Assembly (NCBI GenBank): GCA_937862675.1
Contig: CALMEC010000235.1
Coordinates: forward strand, 1 to 15,480
DNA length: 15,480 bases
DNA from: an uncultured Actinomycetes bacterium
GTDB lineage: Bacteria; Actinomycetota; Thermoleophilia; Miltoncostaeales; Miltoncostaeaceae
Direction: 5' to 3'
This document shows, piece after piece, positions 1-6,896 of this stretch (position 1 is the stretch's first letter; each line of letters starts with the position of its first letter). The notes under the pieces are model-generated. The model saw only the letters and a program-made list of their open reading frames with translations, did not search any database and had not been told where the DNA came from. Both the position numbers and the translations under genes were made by a program.

Positions 1-1268
1 CCAACCGCCCCGCCGACCGCGACACCTCCAACCGCACGATCCTCTACACGTCGGACTTCAGCGGTGTCACCCCGACGGGCAGTAAGACCGAGGCGCTCAT
101 CAAGCTGGACGCACCGGGCGTCGTCATCCCCAACCGGTCCATCACGGGCACCGTCCAGACGGTTCGCAGCGGCGGCGGAATCGGCATCGCGAAGGGCTTC
201 GCGGTGATCAGCGGAAGCGGCACGGGACCGGCGGCGCGCGTCGCGACCCTCACTCCGGGACGCCGCATCACGTTCGACGCCGCGCTGCCCAACATCCCGG
301 ACACCGCCTACTCCGCCATGGGCGGCGGCCCGGTGCTGGTCGTGGACGGAAAGGCCGTCATGAACGGCGACGCCAACGGCTTCGACTCCAGTCAGGTCAA
401 GGGGCGCTCGGCCCGGACCGCGATCGGCCAGACGGCCAGCGGCCAGCTCCTCCTCGTGGTCTCGGAGGGCCCTCAGGAAGGCCGCGTCGGGATGACCGCC
501 AACGAGCAGGCCAGCCTGATGGCCTCGCTCGGCGCCCGGACAGCCATCGCCATGGACAGCGGGGGATCGTCCGGGATGGTCATCCGCGGCAAGCTGGTCA
601 ACAGCGTCGGCGCGGGTGAGCGGGCCATCGCGAACGGCCTCATCATCTCCTACGCCGGTGTGCAGCTGACCGAGCCCGCACCGCTCGTGTCGCCCAACGG
701 CGACCGCGTCTCCGACACCACGACGATCGTCGCGCGGTCGGTGAAGGAGGGCACGGCGAACATCGTGCTGCGCCGGCCCGGGAAGAAGGCGATCCGGCTG
801 CTCTATCGCGGATCGCTCGGCCCCAACGGGATGACGATCCCGGTCGGGACGGGAAAGGCGGTGCCGCCGGGGATCTATGACGTGGTCGCACAGCTGGCGC
901 CGGCCGACGGGTCCGCACCGACCACGGACAGTCGCCGTCTCGTGATCGACGACACCCTCGGCTCTCTCTCCGTCCGTCGCGCGGGCAAAGGGGCCAAGCA
1001 GACCCTGCGCACACGCTTCAAGCTGCAGCGGAACGCCCGCGTGACCGTTCAGGCGGTCAACGCCAAGGGGAAGGTCGTCCGGACGCTGGCAAGGAACCGC
1101 GCGCTCCATCGCGGCTGGCAGACGATGAACTGGAACATGCGCCTGGGCAAGCGGCCGCTGCCGCCGGGCACCTACACCGTCCGGGTCACCCTTCGCACCA
1201 CCTATCGCGTGACGAACCAGCTGACCGCGCGCTTCGTGGCGCTCAAGGCCCCGGCCGCCACGAAGTAG
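1..1268 (+). CDS. Phosphodiester glycosidase (NAGPA-type) with C-terminal FlgD-like Ig domains, 5' partial
   Basis: The reading frame is already open at the window edge (first full codon at 3), so the start lies upstream; 421 residues are visible. Residues coded by about 320-660 carry the signature of the phosphodiester glycosidase domain (NAGPA, the fold of the mannose-6-phosphate uncovering enzyme): GGGPVLV at 321, RTAIG at 414 and the acidic loop MDSGGSSGMV near 552-581, followed by a glycine-rich N-x-V segment. From about 660 onwards come two beta-sandwich modules. The first begins with SPNGDRVSD, typical of FlgD-like Ig repeats, and the second ends in PPGTYTVRVTL. The family hydrolyses sugar phosphodiester bonds and is usually exported, here probably acting on envelope or extracellular polysaccharide. 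The signal peptide and any N-terminal domain are out of view. The gene ends in TAG just before a strong hairpin. Domain call is firm; substrate is unknown. Confidence 0.85.
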   Translation, partial: NRPADRDTSNRTILYTSDFSGVTPTGSKTEALIKLDAPGVVIPNRSITGTVQTVRSGGGIGIAKGFAVISGSGTGPAARVATLTPGRRITFDAALPNIPDTAYSAMGGGPVLVVDGKAVMNGDANGFDSSQVKGRSARTAIGQTASGQLLLVVSEGPQEGRVGMTANEQASLMASLGARTAIAMDSGGSSGMVIRGKLVNSVGAGERAIANGLIISYAGVQLTEPAPLVSPNGDRVSDTTTIVARSVKEGTANIVLRRPGKKAIRLLYRGSLGPNGMTIPVGTGKAVPPGIYDVVAQLAPADGSAPTTDSRRLVIDDTLGSLSVRRAGKGAKQTLRTRFKLQRNARVTVQAVNAKGKVVRTLARNRALHRGWQTMNWNMRLGKRPLPPGTYTVRVTLRTTYRVTNQLTARFVALKAPAATK

Positions 1269-1269
1269 G

Positions 1270-1311
1270 CGTCATGTGCGGATGGGGGCCACACCCCATC
1301 CGCACATGACG
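1270..1311. terminator. Bidirectional hairpin terminator, 18-bp perfect stem
   Basis: Arms 1270-1287 and 1294-1311 are perfect complements around the six-base loop gccaca. It begins two bases after the stop of the glycosidase gene and lies 41 bases beyond the stop of the convergent gene at 1352, so it can serve both. There is no T tract on either side, which is common in high-GC actinobacteria. Confidence 0.8.
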
Positions 1312-1351
1312 AGTGATCCCACGGTCGCCAGGAGACCGTGAGATCGACCAT

Positions 1352-1600
1352 CTACTCGTCGAGGACGGCGATCTCCGCCTCGATGCTCCGGACCTCTCCG
1401 ACGAGCCGTTCGATCTCGTCCTCCAGTCCGGTCTCGCCCGCCCTCTGGCGCAGGTAGAGGCGGCCGATCTCCTCGGCGTGACCGGTGATCTTGCGCTTCA
1501 GCATCATCTCCTGGCCCTTGTCCTTGGCCCCGCTGAGACCCTCCTGCGCCTGGTCGGCGACCTTCTTCGCCGTCTCCTTCGCCTTGTCCATGAATCCCAT
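1352..1600 (-). CDS. Small helical, charged protein of unknown function (82 aa)
   Basis: The 82-residue product starts MGFMDKAKETAKKVADQ. Residues 1-40 form an alanine- and lysine-rich amphipathic helix, and residues 45-80 form an acidic helix with leucine/isoleucine spacing compatible with a short coiled coil (EDEIERLVGEVRSIEAEIAVL). There is no signal peptide or membrane segment. The start at 1600 is chosen because AAGGAG (complement of 1610-1615) lies 9 bases upstream. The frame stays open upstream to 1717, but without a ribosome site. Proteins beginning MGFMDK with an amphipathic helix are common as unnamed small actinobacterial proteins; a function should not be assigned. The gene ends 41 bases from the shared hairpin at 1270-1311. 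Confidence 0.75.
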   Translation of the reverse strand: MGFMDKAKETAKKVADQAQEGLSGAKDKGQEMMLKRKITGHAEEIGRLYLRQRAGETGLEDEIERLVGEVRSIEAEIAVLDE

Positions 1601-1808
1601 GGGCGTCGTCTCCTTGAGAGGGGCCCCGGATGCTACTCCTCTCCCGGCGATCGACGGGGCCCGTTGCACATCCGGACGGGCCGACGAAGCCGGCAGGCGG
1701 GGCACGCGTGAGGTCACCGCCCCGGATCGGTCAGCGTCGAACGCCTACGCGCCAAGGCGCGTGTCGTCCGTCGACCCGATCACATCATTCCGACGAGATC
1801 GGAGGCGA
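1601..1808. other. Spacer with no gene seen
   Basis: Between the start of the 82-aa gene and the hairpin at 1809 I find only a Shine-Dalgarno site (1610-1615) and no convincing reading frame. The promoter for the 82-aa gene must lie here, but no clear -35/-10 pair stands out. Confidence 0.4.
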
Positions 1809-1858
1809 ACCTCTCCGGAGCAGGCGCGCCCGACTCGGACGGCCCGCTCCGGAGAGGT
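1809..1858 (-). terminator. Hairpin terminator of the GYD/membrane-protein operon
   Basis: Arms 1809-1821 (acctctccggagc) and 1846-1858 are a perfect 13-bp inverted repeat with a 24-base GC-rich loop. It begins 4 bases after the TGA of the minus-strand membrane protein gene that ends at 1863. No T tract is present. Confidence 0.7.
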
Positions 1859-1862
1859 GGGG

Positions 1863-2249
1863 TCAGGCTTCGGAACGAAGACTGAAGGCGGCCACCGCAC
1901 CCACGATGCCGCCGATCAATGCGAGGAAGGCGCCGAACGCCCGGTGGGACACGTCGAGGAAGTGCGACACCGCCCAGACCGCGGCGATGACGGCGAAGAG
2001 GATCGCGACCCCGAGGTCGATCTGCGGTACGGGGAGATCCATTCCACGGGCCTCCATCACGAAGATGACGAGGGCGATCGCAGCCGGGATCAGGCCGAAC
2101 AGCCACCACGACGTCATGTCGGTCCCCTTCGACGAGGCCTCGAATCCGCCGGCGCTCACCGACATCCACTTCAGGAACAGGCTGATGATGATGAGGGCCA
2201 TGCCGCCGGCGGCGGCGTACAGCTTCTGTTCGCGGGTGATGCTGTTCAT
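1863..2249 (-). CDS. Four-helix integral membrane protein (128 aa)
   Basis: Predicted membrane segments lie at about residues 10-28, 47-65, 77-95 and 104-123. Helix 1 ends in the pattern SLFLKW and is followed by an exposed loop of about 18 residues containing glycine and serine (SAGGFEASSKGTDMTSWW). The N terminus is short and charged and there is no cleavable signal peptide. The start at 2249 has a modest GGAG upstream. It lies 27 bases after the GYD gene on the same strand, so the two are probably co-transcribed. The layout resembles the divergent gene at 2630-3127, which also has helix 1 ending in FLPW and a similar loop. No enzymatic motif is visible and the function is unknown. Confidence 0.8.
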   Translation of the reverse strand: MNSITREQKLYAAAGGMALIIISLFLKWMSVSAGGFEASSKGTDMTSWWLFGLIPAAIALVIFVMEARGMDLPVPQIDLGVAILFAVIAAVWAVSHFLDVSHRAFGAFLALIGGIVGAVAAFSLRSEA

Positions 2250-2276
2250 CGGTCTCCGTTCCGTGGAAGCACGGGG

Positions 2277-2567
2277 CTATTTCAGCAGTGTGAGGAAGTC
2301 ATCGACGGGGATCGCCGTCAGCGTCTGGAAGTGCGCGGTACCGCGAGCGGCGAGGTCGAGCGATACGCGGGCGATGGTGCGCTCGTCGGGAGCCTCGACG
2401 ATGCTGACGAAGTCATAGGGTCCGAGAACCGCCCACTGATGCGTGACCTTGACGCCCTCCGCCATCTGCTCGACCTCATCGTTGACCTCCTTCAGGCGCT
2501 GCGGGTTCGCCCGGATGGTCCCCGCACCGTGGGGGCTGAGCGTGCAGAGCAGAATGTAGGTCGGCAT
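2277..2567 (-). CDS. GYD-domain protein (96 aa)
   Basis: The 96-residue protein begins MPTYILLCTLSPHGAGTIR and contains WAVLGPYDFVSIVEAPDE near residues 45-62, the hallmark of the GYD family: a small ferredoxin-like alpha/beta fold, likely dimeric and related in shape to dimeric alpha-beta barrel proteins. The reaction or ligand of the family is not established. The start at 2567 is supported by AGGAG at complement 2573-2577, 5 bases upstream; upstream extension to 2798 lacks such a site and would overlap the divergent gene. It is the first gene of a likely operon with the four-helix membrane protein at 1863-2249. A possible -10 (TAGGCT, complement of 2597-2602) would give a leader of about 25 bases. 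Confidence 0.87.
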   Translation of the reverse strand: MPTYILLCTLSPHGAGTIRANPQRLKEVNDEVEQMAEGVKVTHQWAVLGPYDFVSIVEAPDERTIARVSLDLAARGTAHFQTLTAIPVDDFLTLLK

Positions 2568-2617
2568 AGGATCTCCTGCAGGTTCCGTTGGCGACGAGCC
2601 TACCATGGGCCACGCGA

Positions 2618-2623
2618 TACGAT
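2618..2623 (+). promoter_or_regulatory. -10 element (TACGAT) of a leaderless start
   Basis: TACGAT is followed by six bases and then ATG at 2630, placing the expected transcript start on or next to the A of the start codon. There is no Shine-Dalgarno site for either candidate ATG (2624 or 2630), and no good -35 at the usual spacing. Confidence 0.5.
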
Positions 2624-2629
2624 ATGGGC

Positions 2630-3127
2630 ATGCACACCGCGCGCCGTCCCGCACCGATCGGTGTCTCCGAGCTTCCGGCGCTCTCCGCGGTGGTGTTCGC
2701 GATCGCGGCGATCGTGGCGGTCTTCCTGCCCTGGTATCTGCCCAACCTGGCGGGCCCCCTCGAGCTGGACCCCGCATCGGGCTGGAGCGCCACCTCACTG
2801 GGCAAGGGCACCCTGGTCGTCGCCGTCATCTGGCTCGTCGCCGCCGGACTGTCGCTGATGGAACAGGTGTCCCCGGGCCGGCTCGACCGTTCGACGCTGA
2901 ACCTCATGGGCTGGCTGGTGACGGGGTGCGCGCTGCTGTGCACGCTGATGACCGTCTACCGCTTCCTGCGTCCCCCGCCACCCGCGGACTTCCTGACACG
3001 CGACTACGGACTGTTCATCGCGATCGCCGCATCCGTCGCCGGTGTCGGTGCCGGCCTGGCCATGACCCACGGCCGCCGCCCGCGGACGCGCGCCTCCGCA
3101 CGGAGACGCGCACTGCGCGGAGCCTGA
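2630..3127 (+). CDS. Four-helix integral membrane protein (165 aa)
   Basis: With a start at ATG 2630 the product has 165 residues and four predicted membrane helices at about 16-38, 60-78, 90-111 and 125-145, then an arginine-rich cytoplasmic tail (HGRRPRTRASARRRALRGA). Helix 1 ends in VAVFLPWYLPNL, followed by an exposed loop with ASGWSATS. ATG 2624 and TTG 2588 are in frame, but 2630 fits a leaderless start 6 bases after TACGAT. The gene diverges from the GYD operon across about 60 bases and resembles the membrane protein of that operon in helix number and loop position. It converges on the RTX-like gene with a 21-base gap. Small PWY/SGW-type four-helix proteins are frequent in this bacterial group but have no assigned role. 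Confidence 0.78.
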   Translation: MHTARRPAPIGVSELPALSAVVFAIAAIVAVFLPWYLPNLAGPLELDPASGWSATSLGKGTLVVAVIWLVAAGLSLMEQVSPGRLDRSTLNLMGWLVTGCALLCTLMTVYRFLRPPPPADFLTRDYGLFIAIAASVAGVGAGLAMTHGRRPRTRASARRRALRGA

Positions 3128-3136
3128 CCGGCACCG

Positions 3137-3159
3137 GCGTCCGGCCGGTCACCGGACGC
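3137..3159. terminator. Bidirectional hairpin between convergent genes
   Basis: gcgtccgg (3137-3144) and ccggacgc (3152-3159) form an 8-bp perfect stem with a 7-base loop. It spans the stop codon of the minus-strand RTX-like gene and lies 9 bases past the stop of the membrane protein gene. A competing 7-bp pairing, tgaccgg 3125-3131 with ccggtca 3145-3151, is also possible. Confidence 0.5.
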
Positions 3160-3985
3160 GACGCTCGACCGAGAGGAGCCGGTCGCCGGGGCTGACCTTC
3201 GCGACGTCCGTGCCGAGGCCGCCCCAGATGAACTCCTTGCCGGGCCCGCGGATGGGGGGGTCGGCGCCGCTCCCCCCAAGGGGGGGGTTGACCCGGGTCC
3301 CGCCGTAGATGCGGTCGTTCCGGGGACCGCCGATCAGGAGGTCGTTGCCCGATCCCCCGTCGATCACGTCGTTGCCCTCCAGGCCGCGGATCACGTCGTT
3401 GCCGCCGAGGCCGCAGATGACGTCGTCGCCCGGCGTCCCGTTGATCACGTCGTCGCCCGGCGTCCCCACGATGGTGCACCGCTGTCCGCCTTGGGCGACG
3501 GCGTACGGGATCGCCGCCATGGTGGCCGTCGAGACGTTGTTGGCGCTGACCTTGTCGTTGCCGGACGTGGCGACCCGCGCGGTGTTCGTCAAGGTCGTCG
3601 TGACATTCGGCTGGACGAAGACCCGCATCATCATCCGTGCCCCCACGGCCGGCTTCGACCACGTGCACGTGATCGTCCCGGACCGTCCGACGCGCGGCCC
3701 GGTGCACGATGCGCCACTCGAGCCGGCGACGCTGATGAAGCCCGCGGACACCGGGATGCGGTCGCGGGCGGTGACGGTGTTCGGCACGTGCGGACCGTTG
3801 TTGACCGCCGTCACCTCGTAGTACATCGGCTGCCCCACGCTCGCCACCACGTGGCTTGCCGTCTGACTGACGGAGATGTCCGCCAGCACCTTGGGCTGGG
3901 CAGGGGCGGAGAGCGCGGGGGCCGCGGCGACGGTGAGACCCCAGGCGGCGGCGACCGCCGTCGCGCGGATGCGAGCACGTGTCAT
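3149..3985 (-). CDS. Secreted DUF11 / RTX-like calcium-binding repeat protein
   Basis: The 278-residue protein has a signal peptide (MTRARIRATAVAAAWGL..., likely cut after about residue 27 at ALSA), a DUF11-type beta-sandwich at about 36-155 (YYEVTAVNNGPHVPNTVTA, then LTNTARVAT), and a run of nine-residue RTX repeats at about 172-261, for example GTPGDDVIN, GLGGNDVIR and GLEGNDVID. RTX repeats of this form bind Ca2+ in a parallel beta-roll and are found outside the cell; DUF11 domains are common in surface proteins. The start at 3985 has TGGAGGA 7-8 bases upstream. Residues 231-249 are odd: the nine-residue period is kept, but expected Gly and Asp residues become Arg, Val or Pro (RVNPPL, DPPI), coinciding with C/G runs at 3254-3287. 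It could be a surface adhesin or matrix protein. Confidence 0.85.
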   Translation of the reverse strand: MTRARIRATAVAAAWGLTVAAAPALSAPAQPKVLADISVSQTASHVVASVGQPMYYEVTAVNNGPHVPNTVTARDRIPVSAGFISVAGSSGASCTGPRVGRSGTITCTWSKPAVGARMMMRVFVQPNVTTTLTNTARVATSGNDKVSANNVSTATMAAIPYAVAQGGQRCTIVGTPGDDVINGTPGDDVICGLGGNDVIRGLEGNDVIDGGSGNDLLIGGPRNDRIYGGTRVNPPLGGSGADPPIRGPGKEFIWGGLGTDVAKVSPGDRLLSVERRVR

Positions 3986-4285
3986 GGGAGGTCCTCCAGG
4001 TCGGAATACTGCGAGGGAACGTTACGAGGGGCACCCGACGGGTGTGTACGGGTGGCGTTCGGCTTTCGTGATGAACTTGTGAGGAGGCCGCGGGAGTCCC
4101 GGCCGGCAGGCGGATCGCCGGACACCGTCCGATCGGTCGCCGCCCGCGTCCGTGTGCATGCGACCGGTAACGGCCCGACGGTGTGTTCCCCCTGCCGGAC
4201 GATCATGATTGGAGCCGATACCGCCGGTCCGAGATGCCCGGGCATCCGGTCCGGGCCGACCAACGCCACGGCCAGGAGACAACCC
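3986..4285. other. 300-base divergent spacer
   Basis: This spacer separates the divergent RTX-like and SHOCT membrane genes and must hold both promoters. On the minus strand TAACGT (complement of 4019-4024) is a possible -10 for the RTX-like gene, next to a short inverted repeat caccc-gac-gggtg at 4032-4044. Toward the plus-strand gene there is a palindrome with flanking direct repeats at 4224-4253. No coding frame is convincing. Confidence 0.4.
4224..4253. promoter_or_regulatory. Operator-like site: 14-bp palindrome between 8-bp direct repeats
   Basis: gatgcccgggcatc at 4233-4246 is its own reverse complement. It is flanked by two copies of ccggtccg at 4224-4231 and 4246-4253, 22 bases apart. 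The site lies 33-62 bases upstream of the ATG at 4286, where a repressor or activator could act. The binding protein is unknown, and GC-rich DNA produces such patterns by chance fairly often. Confidence 0.35.
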
Positions 4286-5686
4286 ATGCCGGATGCTTCA
4301 GCAACGGGGCCCGTCGACCCGTCGACCGCCTCCCGATCGCACCTGATCGCCGCGCGGATCCTGGCCGTCGTCGCCGTCCTGCTGACCGTGGTCAGCGTGT
4401 ACGCCAACTTCGCCAAGCGCGAGGCGCTCGATCCCTCGCACTTCCGGGAGACGTCGCGGAAGCTCATCGCGGATGCCACGGTCCGTGACCGGCTGGCCGC
4501 CCGGCTGGTCGACGATCTCTACGCGAACGTGGACGTTCCCGGGGCGCTGCGGGGACGGCTCCCGGCGAACCTCCGCCCCCTCGCCGGGCCCATCGCCGGA
4601 AGCGTCCGCGATGCGGCCGAGCAGGCCGCACGCCGGCTCCTCGAGGAGCCCCGGGTGCAGGACGCCTTCGTCGCCGCCTCGATGGCGGCGCACCGCCAGT
4701 TCATCGCCCTCCTCAACGACGACTTCACGCTGCTGCGGACGAGCGGCGGCAAGGTCGTCCTCGACGTCCGCCCACTGGACGTCGGGCTCGGGAACCGCTT
4801 CTCGCTGGTCCCCGATCTGGACGCGCGCATTCCACCGGGCGCGACCCAGATAACCATCCTGGAGTCGAGCCGACTCGAGACCGCCCAGACGATCACCCGC
4901 GTCCTGCGATTCGTCGCCGACTGGATCTGGATATTCGCGCTCGCGGCGGCCGTGGCCGCGGTGTGGCTCGCGCGCGGCCAGAGGCGGATCGAGGTCCGCG
5001 CCCTCGGGGTCGGACTGGTCATCGCCGGATTCCTGATCCTGATCGTCCGGACCATCTCGGGCCGGTACTTCGTGGATAAGCTCGCGTCCTCACCGGCGGC
5101 CCGTCCCGCGACGGCCACGGTCTACTCGATACTCACCACCGCGCTCAGCGGCTCTGCCTGGACGGCGATCCTCACCGGTGTCGTCGCCCTCGCCGGCATC
5201 TGGCTCGCCGGCCCGGGACCGCGCGCCGTGAGCGCTCGCCGCGCGCTCGCGCCCTACATGAGGCGTCCGGAGCTCACGTACGGGACCTTCGCCCTCCTCT
5301 ACCTCCTGCTGATCTGGTGGGAGCCGACGCCCCAGTTCGGCGCAGCGCGCACCGCCATCCTCTGGTTCGTCCTGGCCATCGCCGGCGTGGAGGTGCTCCG
5401 ACGCCAGATGGTCCGGGAGTTCCCGCACGATGAGCCGGCCGACCTCGTCACCGTTGTACGGGGATGGTTCACCCGGCGTCCCCGGGCGAAGAAGCCCCAT
5501 GCGGGGAGCATCGATGACCTCGAACGGGTGGCCCGGCTCCACGCCAGTGGAGCACTCGACGACCGTGAGTACGCGGCTTGGAAGACGCAGCTGCTCGACC
5601 CCGGTCCCCCCGCCCGCCAGGAGGGGGACACCGACGCGGCGCCGGTCGATCCGGCCCCGCCGGGGGCGGATCACCGCGAGGGCTGA
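4286..5686 (+). CDS. Integral membrane protein with C-terminal SHOCT domain (466 aa)
   Basis: ATG 4286 is preceded by AGGAGA at a spacing of 6 and gives 466 residues. Helix 1 is at about 22-41, followed by a region of about 165 residues (42-207) with amphipathic helices (DATVRDRLAARLVDDLYANV), probably on the outer face. Further membrane helices lie at about 210-229, 240-256, 291-308, 332-344 and 355-371. Residues 408-437 (SIDDLERVARLHASGALDDREYAAWKTQLL) are a typical SHOCT domain, the short oligomerisation module found at the C-terminal end of many membrane proteins, and a proline/acid-rich tail follows. There is no catalytic motif, so a structural or regulatory membrane role is most likely. 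The gene is alone on its strand, converges on the DUF5718-like gene 26 bases away, and has an operator-like palindrome in front. Confidence 0.82.
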   Translation: MPDASATGPVDPSTASRSHLIAARILAVVAVLLTVVSVYANFAKREALDPSHFRETSRKLIADATVRDRLAARLVDDLYANVDVPGALRGRLPANLRPLAGPIAGSVRDAAEQAARRLLEEPRVQDAFVAASMAAHRQFIALLNDDFTLLRTSGGKVVLDVRPLDVGLGNRFSLVPDLDARIPPGATQITILESSRLETAQTITRVLRFVADWIWIFALAAAVAAVWLARGQRRIEVRALGVGLVIAGFLILIVRTISGRYFVDKLASSPAARPATATVYSILTTALSGSAWTAILTGVVALAGIWLAGPGPRAVSARRALAPYMRRPELTYGTFALLYLLLIWWEPTPQFGAARTAILWFVLAIAGVEVLRRQMVREFPHDEPADLVTVVRGWFTRRPRAKKPHAGSIDDLERVARLHASGALDDREYAAWKTQLLDPGPPARQEGDTDAAPVDPAPPGADHREG

Positions 5687-5712
5687 CCGCCGGGTGTCAT
5701 GAGCGGCCCTGG

Positions 5713-6609
5713 TCAGCCCGGGACCGGGGACGGCCCTCCGTCCGCCACGACGCGCTGTCGGAGCACCGACGCCCGGTCGAGACGGTCCTCGCGTCCCTCC
5801 CGGACTGCCGCGGCCACGTCGGACGGGGCGTGCCGGGTCTCGTCGTAGAGCACGACGACCGAGTCGTCGCCGACCTCGAGGTAGGTGGACTCCCCCAGCG
5901 CCGTGTAGCGCGTCGCGCCCAGGCCGATCACGACCCATCGCGGGCGCGCGCAGGCGATGAGATAGTCCCCCACGTTCTCGATCGGCGTGTCCGCCGAGTC
6001 CCGCTGATTCCGCAGACGCTCGATCATCCAGCCGATGAGGCGCTCGCCGTAGTAGGAGTACTCCCGGATCGGGCTGTCGATGCCGTACTCGTGGGTCTCC
6101 CCGTCGCGGCAGAGGAACGACGCCAGACGGAGGTGCTCCGTCGGACCGGGGACCTCGATGCCGTCGATGGCGAAGAGACGCGCGGCGAGCCCCTTCGAGC
6201 AGGGGCCCCAGTTCTTCTTGTGGCTGATCTTCACGGCACCCTCACGACGGATGGAGCAGTCGTTGAACGCGCCCAGGTACCGGGGCGCGATCGCCGTCAC
6301 GAAACCCGCGTCGTCGTAGGTGAGCTCCGCCACCGCACCCGCCTCCGGTTCGATCTGGAGGTTCACTGCGTCGCCGGCCGGAAGGATCAGGCGGTCGGAC
6401 GCGAGCGGGAACACGTGGAGGAACTCCGGGGTACCGCCGTTCGTGGACGGGATGTACCAGGGGAACACAGCACGCGGGGCCTCCGGAGTGACCGGCGCCA
6501 CCCGGACGAAGTCCGCGGCCTCGCCCGCCTGTTCCAGGTGACCGGCGAAGTTGCCGGCCACACCGCAGCCGAATGCGTCCGCGAGGCGGAGTGTCGAAGA
6601 ATCGATCAT
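5713..6609 (-). CDS. DUF5718-like family protein (298 aa)
   Basis: The product begins MIDSSTLRLADAFGCGVAGNF and contains NFAGHLEQAGEAADF (20-34), AVFPWYIP (47-54), NLQIEPEAGAVAEL (83-96), YLGAFNDCSIRR (111-122) and ISHKKNWGPCSKG (128-140). I recognise this order as the DUF5718 family, a cytosolic protein family of unknown activity. The IEPE, FNDCS and KNWGPCSKG segments recall the metal-binding acid pair, NDV/T segment and K-S-x-x-x-xGP segment of fumarylacetoacetate hydrolase-fold enzymes, so a related fold is plausible but inferred. The start at 6609 is chosen because conservation begins there and TAGTCT lies 7 bases upstream, a leaderless signature; the frame is open to 6711. There is no signal peptide. 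It diverges from the glycoside hydrolase-like gene and converges on the SHOCT gene. Confidence 0.75.
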   Translation of the reverse strand: MIDSSTLRLADAFGCGVAGNFAGHLEQAGEAADFVRVAPVTPEAPRAVFPWYIPSTNGGTPEFLHVFPLASDRLILPAGDAVNLQIEPEAGAVAELTYDDAGFVTAIAPRYLGAFNDCSIRREGAVKISHKKNWGPCSKGLAARLFAIDGIEVPGPTEHLRLASFLCRDGETHEYGIDSPIREYSYYGERLIGWMIERLRNQRDSADTPIENVGDYLIACARPRWVVIGLGATRYTALGESTYLEVGDDSVVVLYDETRHAPSDVAAAVREGREDRLDRASVLRQRVVADGGPSPVPG

Positions 6610-6616
6610 CCGCGGG

Positions 6617-6622
6617 AGACTA
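6617..6622 (-). promoter_or_regulatory. -10 element (TAGTCT) of a leaderless start
   Basis: On the minus strand TAGTCT is followed by seven bases (cccgcgg) and the ATG at 6609, so the transcript is expected to begin at the start codon. No Shine-Dalgarno site is present. Confidence 0.5.
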
Positions 6623-6884
6623 GAGGTTGGTCCCTCGATCTGGCGGCGTCGGACCGCCGCGGTGGACCGCCCGCCGGAGCTGCCGGCCGGCCACCGGCCA
6701 CCCCCGCGCACGGGGCCGGTGACATGGGAACGGGCCGGGACGCATCAGAGACTCGGTGAGACGGCGGTGCCCGTGAGGATGGCGGTACCCGGGACGCCGG
6801 TTTCATCCCGGGATCACAATCGCTCACAGGTTCGTCACGTGTTTTCCGGCGACCATCGGGTGCGTGAGCATCCGGACCGGTGGG
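6623..6884. other. Divergent spacer, no gene seen
   Basis: About 260 bases lie between the two -10 elements of the DUF5718-like and glycoside hydrolase-like genes. No conserved frame is visible. A relatively AT-rich patch around 6813-6845 (cacaatcgctcacaggttcg, then tcacgtgttttcc) may be a regulator-binding area, but I see no clear repeat. Confidence 0.3.
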
Positions 6885-6890
6885 TACCTT
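6885..6890 (+). promoter_or_regulatory. -10 element (TACCTT) of a leaderless start
   Basis: TACCTT is followed by six bases and the ATG at 6897. This supports 6897 over the in-frame GTG at 6864, which would also spoil the signal peptide by adding 11 residues in front of it. Confidence 0.5.
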
Positions 6891-6896
6891 CGTCCG

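Noticed and set aside
1485..2858. Long plus-strand open frame of 457 codons, and similar long frames at 3491-4285 (+), 6906-8648 (-), 7268-8557 (+) and 10978-12735 (+)
   Set aside because: They lie opposite or across genes with clear families and have Arg/Pro/Gly-rich content without domains, typical of non-coding frames in GC-rich DNA.
3239..3295. Phase-variable homopolymer tract controlling the RTX gene
   Set aside because: Phase variation needs tract length changes that shift frame; here frame is intact while amino acids are substituted, which does not fit slippage.
3311..3475. Tandem DNA repeats (cacgtcgttgcc, cgtcgtcgcccggcgtccc) as a repeat array or CRISPR
   Set aside because: They code the nine-residue RTX motifs of the minus-strand gene, with a 27-base period set by the protein.
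5604..5629. Inverted repeat gtccccc / gggggac as a terminator
   Set aside because: It lies within the coding region of the SHOCT protein, before the stop codon, and its codons give a plausible C-terminal tail.
6864..6896. Upstream GTG start for the glycoside hydrolase-like gene
   Set aside because: It would add 11 residues before a normal signal peptide, and the -10 box at 6885-6890 would then lie inside the coding region.
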